Below, piece by piece: positions 55,497 to 64,000 of a stretch of 64,000 nucleotides of DNA (position 1 is the stretch's first letter; the number at the start of each line of letters is the position of its first letter). Origin of the DNA: Opisthocomus hoazin (taxonomy: Eukaryota; Chordata; Aves; Opisthocomiformes; Opisthocomidae); assembly GCF_030867145.1 (NCBI RefSeq), contig NC_134441.1:2318001-2382000 (forward strand). The letters are read 5' to 3'. The position numbers and the translations under genes were made by a program. The notes beneath the pieces were generated by a model. That model worked only from the letters and a program-made list of their open reading frames with translations. It ran no database searches and was not told the origin of the DNA.

Positions 55497-58416
55497 ATGG
55501 AGGCCGCGGCCGCGCTGACCGATATGTACGACCAGGCGCTGCTGGGCATCCTGCAGCACGTCGGCAACGTGGAGGAGTTCCTGCGCGTCCTCTTCGGCTT
55601 CCTCTACCGCAAAACCGATTTCTACCGCCTGCTCCTGCGGCCCGGGGATCGCCTCGGCTTCCCGCCCGGCGCGGCGCAGGCCATGGCCCTCCAGGTACCG
55701 GCGGGGCGGCCGGGCCTGCGGCTCTCCCCCCCCCCCGCCCCGGCGGGCCTCGGCGGGGCCCGGTGCTGGCTGTGGGCCGGGAGGTTCCGGAGACCGGTGT
55801 TGGCCCAGTGGTTGGGCCTCGCCAGCCGCGTTTGCCCGCTCCGAGCCGGGCGGGCCGTGTCCCCCGGGGCTGGGCGGGTGTCCGCCGGCGGGGCGGCCGC
55901 GTCTGCTCCGGGAGGTGCGGGCTGGGCGGGGGAGAGCGGGAACGGCCCGGCAGCCCCCCGGGGAACGGCCCTGGCCCGGAGGAGGATGCAGGAGAGGTGA
56001 CCCTGCGGGTGGGAAGCGTCACCCTTGGGAGAGGATGGGGAGCCCCGGGGGTGGGCGAGGGCTGCGAGACCCCTCTCGGAGCCCAGCCCCGGCTGGAGGA
56101 GGCTGTCGGCAGAGCGGGGCCAGGCCGGGCTCAGCGGGGGCTGCCACCGGGAGAGCAGCCAGCACCGGGCTCGTCTCGGCGCTGGGCGAGGGGCGGCGAA
56201 AGCCCTGACCATGCTGGTTTCACCACCCGGGCAGGCTGGGCTCGGTGCTGGGCCAGCACTGGAGGCCTCTGACTCAGGGCTGTTCTGGGCCATCATTAGT
56301 CTTTATTAGCAGGGAGGTAACGAGCTTGGAAAACGAAGGGTGAGGCTGGATGTGGCGTGTTCATCTTCTCGGAGCGAGCGAGTTCCCCTTCGCAGGCCGG
56401 GGTGATGCGGGGAGGCTGGCGGGAGCTCCCTGCCCCTCTTCCTGCAGTGGTCGGCGGCACGCGGGGGTCCTCGTCACCCCCCGTGTCCCCGCATTAGGCC
56501 CCGTGGTGGGAGCTCGGTGGGTGAGCAGTGAGCCCGGGGAGGCCTCGGGCTGCAGAACAGAGAGCGCGGAGCCCGGACCGCTCGGCACCGGGGCAGCAAC
56601 GGCCGGAGAGCTGTCTCGTGTCCCCCTCCAGGCCCATTTCGGGCTGGGCACAAGGAGCGAGGGGCAGCGCTGCGACCGCAGCGTTCCTTCCCCAGAGAGG
56701 GGCTGGCCAGGGTGGCCTCTTGGCTGCAGCCGCAGGGACCTGGAGCGAAGGGAGGGTGCAGGTCCGAAGGGTCTCACCCCTGGTCCCGGCTCGGCGCAGC
56801 CCGGGGAAGGACACGGCTTTGAGGCGTCGCTCTGCACGATCCGCGCGGGGCTGGCTTGAGCTCGGGCTTTGGCTGGGGAAAAAGAGCCGGGGTTGGGCAC
56901 CGCGCCTTCGCACAGAGGAAAGCGATTGCAGAGCAAGAGGCAGCTGGAGCGGGGACGATGCCCAGCGCTCGCCTCTCCCGAATCCTCGTCCTCACGTGGG
57001 GAGGAAACCCGGGGCGAGGGGCGTGAGCGCGCAGCGTGGTGAAGCTGCTCCCAGCCGGCTGCGGCTGCGCGGGCGGGAGCCCTCCCAGCGCCGCGTCCCT
57101 TTGCCTTACGTGTCCTGACGCCTCGAGCGAGCGGCACCGCGGGCCGGTGTGCGGCCTAGGGCTGGTCTCCCGCTGGAAGCACGGCAGCGGGCTCTGGAAT
57201 ATTCCCGGGAAGCGAGGCAGGGCTGCGTTTGAGGCTCGCTCGCTTCCCGGGCCGTGTTTACAGTGACAAACGGCCTGGCACTTGGGTGGGAGAAGCTTCA
57301 GCTCCTTTGAGGAGCCGGGCGCAGGTCCCGTACGGCCGTGCCTCCCCCGGCTGCGTCCCGCCGTTGTGGGTTCAGCTTTTAACCTCTGGCCTGCGCTGAA
57401 CGGGCACGGCTAGAAGCAAACCGCGGCGTGGGATCGCATCTTCTGCTGCCGCTGGCTTGGGCAGCGACCCGCTCGCCTGCCACGCCTCTGGGGATGGGGA
57501 GGGGTGGCTTTTCTGTGAGCACCTGCATTTTTTTGGCTTGAACCCATCAATTCTGGCTGAAAACCCTTCATGAGGTCACTCTGCTCCTTCTCCTGTGCCG
57601 GCTAAGAGAGCTCGGAGTCCGTTCGGGCTCAGTCGGCGCCGGGTGAGCCGTCCTCCAGCTTCTCCTGGGCTAGCCCATGCCGTCTGCGCCTCAGAGGTTT
57701 GGTCTGAGCTGCGGGCTTGCAAACGGCCCCGCGCTGAGCGCTGGAACGCAGGGCGAGGGAGGCTGGAGGGGCGATGGCTCCCTCCAAGCCCCTTCCCAGC
57801 CAGGAGCTGGAGCTCGTTGCCTTTCCCTGGAGTAACCAGCCCTTTTCCCAGCAGCAGAGGGTTTTCAGCAATTCCAAAGCGGCTCCCAGGACCTCGGGCT
57901 GTCTCTGAGGTGTGGCTGACGTGGCCGTGTGAGCGTTGAGGTAGTTGGTGGCTGGTTTTGTTGGCGGCTGAAGGAGCTCGGTGTCGGGAGTGGTGGGCCT
58001 GTGGTGTCCAGAGAGGGAGGGAGGGACAGTAAGAAGTGCCCCAAGCGTGCAATGCTTCTCCTCTCCGTCTCCCCCAGCTTCTCGGGCAGAGCTCTGTGGC
58101 TGGATGACCCGCTCGGTTTGCTTTTTGTCTTTCAGGCATTCAAAGTCTTCGAGCGGATGGCGCGGCAGGATGACGAGAAGAGGCGCCGAGAGCTGGAGGC
58201 GAAGCTAAGGAAGAAGGAGGAGGAGGAGGAGGCCGCTGCAGCCGCCGAGAGGGTGCAGATCTGCCCCGCAGCTCACGAGGTTGAGGTAGAGACAACAGTG
58301 GAGCACGGCCCAGCGCCGGATGCCGGGGGAGCCGTGGGGACGCAGGATTCGGCCGCAGCCCCCAGCCCTGCGTCTGCGGAGCCCCCGGGGGCTGCTGCCC
58401 CAGCAGAACTGCCCAC
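55497..58416 (+). CDS. NUDCD3: NudC domain-containing protein 3, first two exons (partial)
   Basis: NUDCD3 is an HSP90 co-chaperone-like protein of the NudC family that stabilises dynein intermediate chain. Exon 1, 55497-55694, encodes 66 residues: YDQALLGILQHVGNVEEFLR, VLFGFLYRKTDFYRLL, LGFPPGAAQAMALQ, the conserved NudC N-terminal dimerisation region. Exon 2, 58136-58416, continues FKVFERMARQDDEKRRRELE into a charged coiled-coil stretch and an Ala/Pro-rich acidic linker, and ends in phase 2 at AC|GTAAGG. The CS (p23-like) domain exons are not in the window, so the gene runs off the right edge with intron 2 longer than 5.5 kb. Confidence 0.93.
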
Positions 58417-60475
58417 GTAAGGCTCTCTTACTTTCTTTGTGCTCCTCGCGGGGGGGAGGCAAAAACGCCGCGGTGGGGTTTGCTGTCCCGGCGTACGGCC
58501 CTTTTCGGGGCTGTAATTCCCTGCGGGAGGGCAGGGGTTTGTCCTGCTGCGGGTGGGCTGGTGTCTCCCCTCGCCTCGGAAGGCGGCACGGCCCTGTACG
58601 CAGCCCCGCAGAGCCGGGCCGTGCGCGGCTGGGCTGAGGGTCCCCGCTGTCTGTCGCAGCTCTGGGGAACCCCAGCACCATCCTGCGACCCTTTTCTCGC
58701 AGTTTTCCGTCTCGGGCTCCCCGGTGTGCTGTGAGACGTCCTGGCAGCCAGGCGGGAGCTTGCACAGGCACTGCAGTACCTGCTGTCGGCACGGGCGGGC
58801 CTGGCTGCGTGGCAGGCAGCGAGGCCGGCCGCGGCGTGGCAGATGTGTGGCAAAAAATGGGAGCGGAGACCTCCCGAGGCCTCTGGCCTGACCCTTTGCT
58901 CCGAGCAGGGCCGGCTTTGAAGATCAATCAGGCACAGCCCAGAGTTTTCCCTTCAGCTCTGTTCTTTCACCAGACTCAAGCGGGGCTGAGCAGCCTTGGT
59001 TTTTACAAAATCTCCTCGTTTGAAGTGATTTCAGGGTGTCTGGGACGCTTCTGGCTCGGCTCTGCCCGCTGAGCAGCGGGAGGTGAGCTCCAGCGGACCA
59101 GCACGGCCTTTATGAACCGCTTACCCGGGCAGGGTTCGCTCGGCCTTCCCGGGGCGTCACCTTGACCCCGAGCCGAGGCAAAGCTGTCTCGCCCTCTCTC
59201 AGGGCCTCCCGCCCCGCGGAGTTTCAAGCTCCCGCCTCTCCTCGCTGCCCGAGTCTGCGCTTCGCCTCCCCTCGGGGAGCGACGGCTCGAGCGGGCCGTG
59301 GCGGCTCGGGGAAGGAGCGAGGAGATGGCGGTGTCCCTCGTGTCGGAGCCCCACGCGATGGCTGCGCCGCCGCTTTTCTGGTCGCGCGCGGGGCTTTGCT
59401 GTGGGCCGTCCCCGCCGTCCCACTGGTGCGTGGCGAGGAGAGCAGCTTGGGCCGGTGACCCCTGTCCACCGGGCCAGGTTTAGGCACGTCAGCGGGGAGA
59501 GCGAGCCGCCGGAGGGAAGCGGGCTTTACTGGGAGAGCCCGGAGTGCTGGGAGGACTGGGACGGGCGGTGCCCTGAGGGGCAGAGGGGATTCGGCGCCCA
59601 GGCTTTGGGAGCTGTCGGCCCTCGGCGTGTGGAAGCGATGGGCTGAGGAGCAAAACTTTGGGGGCTGTGGAACCCTGGATGGGAGGGGAAGGCTGCTGGC
59701 TGCGCCCCGGCGAAGTGTCTGCCAAGTAACCTGATCCAGGGAGGAGGAGGAGGAGGAGGAGGAGGAGGAGGAGGAGGACTCGTGCTTAACTCGACCGGTC
59801 TAACACACATCCCGCGGGATAAAAATAAGCCAGAAGCCAAAAATGAAATCACCTGAAAAGCCGCGTTCTGCTGCCGGTGCCGGAGCTGTCCCCGGGGCGG
59901 GAGTCTGACGCCTCTCCCAGCGCAAGATTAGCGAGCCGGAATGAGCCCCGTTGGAGCTGGCGGGTCTCTGCGGCCGGGCAGGTCTCTGTGTTTCCAGCCT
60001 GGCGTGGTCCGGAACGGAAGGGAGGAGCGAAGGGCCGCGAGCAGGAGGCAGCTGGGGCTGCTCGTGCCCCCTCGCAGTCCCCGTTGTTGGGTTCCGCCAC
60101 ACGAAATTTCACCTTGGGTCCTGTAGCAGCAGCCGTTGGCAGTGGTGTTGAGCTGCCTCAAAACAGATGTCCGGGCTGCGGGAAGGGAGCTGGAGGGATT
60201 AGGAAGGAAGCTGAGCGCCGGTGCTGGGGCAGGATGCGTCCGATGGGGACAGCTTCTGCTGCGGAGAGCCGGTCTCGCGTCGTCGGCTGGGTGCGAAGCC
60301 CAGCCCTTGCGTCCTCCACCCTCGGAGCGTCTGTCCTGGCACTGCCGGAGAGTGGCCCCGGACAGAGGACGTGGTGTTGGATGCAAAACCCCGCCTGGCA
60401 GCTCCCGCGCCACTCTAGCTGTGAAAGGAAGGCGCCGTCGGCTGAGCACGGGTTCCCCTGCGGATGGCCATGCAC
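58417..60475. other. NUDCD3 intron 2, left part
   Basis: No further NUDCD3 exon or other gene is recognised. A (GAG)n microsatellite of about 38 bp lies at 59741-59778. The rest is GC-rich intronic sequence. Confidence 0.5.
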
Positions 60476-61195
60476 CAGTACAGGCTGGGGAGCCTGCTGG
60501 GGAGCAGCTCTGCGGAGAGGGACTGGGAGTGCTGGGGGACGACAGGGTGACCATGAGCCAGCAGCGTGCCCTGGGTGCCAAGAAGGCCAATGGGATCCTG
60601 GGGTGCATCAAGAGGAGTGTGGGCAGCAGGGCGAGGGAGGGTCTCCTCCCCCTCTGCTCTGCCCTGGGGAGGCCCCATCTGCAGTGCTGGGTCCAGTGCT
60701 GGGCTCCCCAGTTCCAGAAAGATGAGGAGCTACTGGAGAGAGTCCAGGGCAGGGCTGCGAGGATGAGGAGGGGACTGGAGCATCTCTGCTACGAGGAGAG
60801 GCTGAGGGAGCTGGGCTTGTTCAGCCTGGAGAAGAGAAGGCTGCGAGGGGACCTTAGAAATGCCTCTAAATATCTGCAGGGTGGGGGTCAGGAGGACGGG
60901 GCCAGACTCTTTCCAGTGGTGCCCAGCGACAGGACAAGGGGCAACGGGCACAAACTGAAGCCGAGGAAGCTCCAGCTGAACCCGAGGAAGAACTTCTTCC
61001 CTCTGAGGGTGACGGAGCCCTGGCCCAGGCTGCCCAGGGGGGCTGTGGAGTCTCCTTCTCTGGAGATATTCCAGCCCCGCCTGGCCGCGGTGCTGTGCAG
61101 CCTGCTCTGGGTGACCCTGCTTGGGCAGGGGGTTGGACTGGGGGACCTCCAGAGGGCCCTGCCAACCCCCACCACGCTGGGATTCTGTGATTCTG
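60476..61195 (+). mobile_element. CR1 LINE, 5'-truncated, in NUDCD3 intron 2
   Basis: Plus-strand ORF2 C-terminus ([55 protein letters not shown]), open for about 230 codons, with tail GGGATTCTGTGATTCTG at 61195. It is the same subfamily as the copies at 47, 50 and 54.5 kb but in the opposite orientation. Confidence 0.93.
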
Positions 61196-64000
61196 CCCTG
61201 CCCGACGGGCTTCGCTTCCCGCTCCCGCTGCCCCAGACGCGCTGGCGGGGTGAAACCCCCGCAGCCCCCTCGGCGCCCGCCCGCTCTGGGTGCGTGGTGG
61301 GTGGGAGCGGGCGCAGGAGGACCCGTGGCTTGGCGGGCCGGGAGAGCGGGGTGTCCGCGGGGCTCGGTGTGGGGCAGGGTGGGCTGTAGTTGGTTTCTGT
61401 GCCTCTGGGGGGCACTGGAGCCCCCCCCGAAAGGCAGCGGGGCCCGGCAGCGGGCGTTCCGGGCACCCCCCGCCAGACTATTAATAATTTAAGCGGCTGC
61501 TTAATTCTGCGCAGCCCCTTCTGAGCCAAACCCAGAGCCACCAGCCTGCTTACGAGGGGCGCATGAATAATGCGCGGCGCCGGCAGCAGGAATGCAGAAA
61601 AGAGCTTCAACGAAAATATTTTTCCATCTCCCATCCCTCCCCCCCCCCCCCGCCCTCCCCGCTGCCGCCGAAAGCTATATAAAAACTCGCTCATTCTGTC
61701 AACCTGCCCGCTCCGAAAATGTAGGGCAGGTACCATCCCAGATCTGCCAGCTCCCATCAGGGCCTCGCGCCCGGGTGCCGGGGCGCTGCTCGTGAGCACC
61801 TCGCGAGGCGGCAGCGGCGTTTTCGGGGTCGAGCAGGATGAGGTGGGTTTGGCGGGTGCGGATTGCCCGCCGGGCGAGGAGGGAAGCGGGGCTCGGTTCC
61901 TCGCTCTGCCGGGGGCTCGGTCGGCTCTCCCCGAGTCCCTCGCCTTCCCCGCCTGTGGAACGCCCTGCCTCTTCGTGGGGAAGGCTGCCCCGCCAGCGCC
62001 CCGAGCACGGGGGTGATTTTGGGGGGACCAGGAGCCCTCCCGAGGGGGCCCAGCGATCCCCTTCGTGCCGCTGAAGAAGCCGGCTCCTCAGCCCGGCTTG
62101 CGGCTGCACCGGGCGTCCCCGCCGTCCGTCCCCGGCCGTCGCAGCTCTCGTGCTCTCCCCGCATTGCCGGGAGGGCGAGGGGTGTGTCCCCCCCCACCTT
62201 GTGCCCCCCACCACGGGGCTGCTCATCCCCAGGGCCGGCGTCGCTGCTGCACGGCTCACGCAGGCCCTGGCTCCGGCTTCTTCCCCCATCTGCTCCCAGA
62301 AGCCATCGTCGCCTGAGCTCAGCTCCTAATTTTGAACACCGCCGCCGCCCAGCACCCTCCCCTTCCCCCAGCTTGGATCTCATCCTGCATATATTTGCCA
62401 CACAGCATTTAAAATAGAGCCCGGCAGCCCACGTGTGGCACTGCGCAGCCCGGCCTGGGCGCCCGGCTGCTGCTTCCTGGCTCCCCTCTGCTCCGTTCTT
62501 TCTCCGAGTGTGAATGGAGGGGAAAGCTCCCCCCGTCCTGTGAGCCCCCTCCCGGGGGTTACTCCGTGTGCGGGCGGGACGTGGTGGCGGGAGGGTGGGA
62601 GAGGGAGCTCTGGGAGGCCGTGGGTGGTGGTGGGTGCCTCACCTTCGCGTGTTTCTCCATCCGGCCCTGGCGTCTCTCGCAGGCGTGCTCAGCGCTGGGC
62701 TCTGTGGGGTGCTCTGTCAGAGGCCGTCGTGGAGCTTGGGATAACGAGTTTGGCAGGCCGGGGGTGTCTCCCAGAGAAGGAGCTCGAGGGGTGGACCCTT
62801 GAAGGGCTCCCTCGAAGGATGGTGGTTCCTCCCAGGCGGCTCCAGCCTGGCTCCTGCCTCCTCTCTGGGCAGCTGCCGTGGAGCCGTGGCACCCGCGCGC
62901 CCGGGCCAGGCCGCTGTGCGTGGAGCACCCAGGGCTTGAAACGGGACCAGCGGGACACGGAGCACTGGTGAGTGCCGGGCGGTGCCTCGTCCCTGGGGAA
63001 GGTTTGTGGCTGCCCCGGGGGACCTAACACGGCGCCTGCGCTGCCGAGCCGGAGCGGGATGAAACCCGGGGACCTCCGCAGCTCCAACGTTCACCTCCTT
63101 CGGCGTGGAGAGGGACGAGGGGGCTGTGCCTGGCTCCACCTTGGTCAGGCCCCAAAGGAGACCCTACCAATCTTCTGCTGTGTGGGACCTGGGGAGGAGA
63201 CTCCCCATGCCCTGTGCCTGCTGCGTGGTTGTGCCGGGGAAGGGGTCCAAGAGGCAGCAGCATTGCCTGCGCCCCTGGCCCACGGACCCCCGGCCACGCT
63301 GAGCGCCCCAGCCCGGCGAGCCCTGCCACGGGGCCGCCTGCTGCTCTGCCGTCCCCGGGCTCGGCAGCGACCCACAAAAATCACCTGTGTGCTTTCCGGC
63401 TCGCTGTCGCTGGCGAGAGGCAGAGCAAAACCGAACGGAAACGTGTTAGTCCGGTGAGCCGACTCCTCTCCAGCTCTGCGCTCCCTGGAGCGGCCACTTC
63501 CATTCCCGCAGCCCCTGCGGCCGGGGGTTAACCCTTTGCGGGGCGCGCTGGGGAGCGGCCCCGGGATGACACAGCAGCGCTCTGGGAAATTTCCATGAGG
63601 CTTCTGTGTGAATCTCATTCGACTTAGCAACGGCTTGGCTTTGCCGGAAGCCCAGATGGATATATTTTTTTTTTTTCCCGTTGCGAGGTGCCTGCGGGAT
63701 GGGCTTTCTGGCGTGGCTGCCTCCTCCTCGGGATGCCGGGGAGGGGAATTGCACTGCTGGGCACCCGCAGCAGAGGAGCGGGGCTGCGGAGAGGAGGCAT
63801 CGCTGCACGCTGCTGCCTTTGAAGCCGGGGTTGTTTGGCTTGGAGGTGGCGTTATCCCAAGCTTTCTTCTGTCAAGGCTTTTCCAGGAGAGCGGGCAGGG
63901 GAAGGGAGCGGAGCCCGCTGATGCTCCCGCTCAGCAGGCCCTGGCTGGGACCCAGTTAAACTGGTTTCCTCCCTGATGTCCCTGTGGGCTCTCCTGGTGA
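61196..64000. other. NUDCD3 intron 2, right part
   Basis: No exon recognised. An AT-richer island at 61480-61690 includes TATTAATAATTTAAG and GCTATATAAAAAC (TATA-like, about 61672-61684). At 62385-62415 there is CATATATTTGCC and ATTTAAAATAG (MEF2-like). A T-run lies at 63664-63678. These could be an intronic enhancer or an alternative start, but nothing shows it. Confidence 0.35.

Overview
This is a GC-rich piece of a bird nuclear genome, probably from a gene-dense microchromosome. The evidence is the many CR1 LINEs (5'-truncated, with ATTCTRTGA-type 3' tails), avian-type LTRs, an avian interleukin-1 beta gene, short introns and dense G/C tracts. All exon coordinates were worked out by eye from splice signals, reading frame and recalled family features; no alignment was run.

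Host genes, left to right: IL1B (+, 405-1737, six coding exons, 269 aa), CKAP2L (+, 23019-28282, nine coding exons, 692 aa), an NT5DC4-like gene (-, 29063-31954, C-terminal half intact and N-terminal half decayed), SLC20A1 (-, 33651-42774, ten coding exons, 659 aa), and the first two coding exons of NUDCD3 (+, 55497-58416, continuing past the right edge). The order and orientation IL1B>CKAP2L>, <NT5DC4 <SLC20A1 match the human IL1B-IL1A-CKAP2L-NT5DC4-SLC20A1 block without IL1A. NUDCD3 beyond SLC20A1 differs from mammals, where CHCHD5 and POLR1B follow.

Between IL1B and CKAP2L lies about 20 kb of nested retroelements flanked by an inverted repeat: the last part of the IL1B 3' UTR plus downstream DNA (1977-2409) recurs in reverse at 22161-22604, just upstream of the CKAP2L promoter. 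Inside are: an LTR and env transmembrane fragment of a minus-strand provirus (2493-3353); a deleted plus-strand gammaretrovirus-like provirus with both LTRs (ERV1, 3354-8225); a decayed minus-strand gag-pol provirus (ERV2, 8226-11770); and a longer minus-strand gammaretrovirus-like provirus with a tRNA-Trp primer site (ERV3, 11771-20786). ERV3 is itself broken by a solo LTR with a 5-bp target duplication and by CR1 copies. All viral reading frames are broken.

The rest is shaped by tandem repeats: a 23-bp and a 90-bp minisatellite in NT5DC4 introns, two repeat arrays in SLC20A1 introns that copy exon-intron boundaries, and a 21-bp array at 44.9-45.5 kb. From 43.4 to 55.3 kb I recognise no protein-coding gene. 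That stretch has CR1 copies, an LTR, and an orphan CpG-rich promoter at 52.6-52.8 kb with two opposed ZNF143-type motifs and an RFX X-box.
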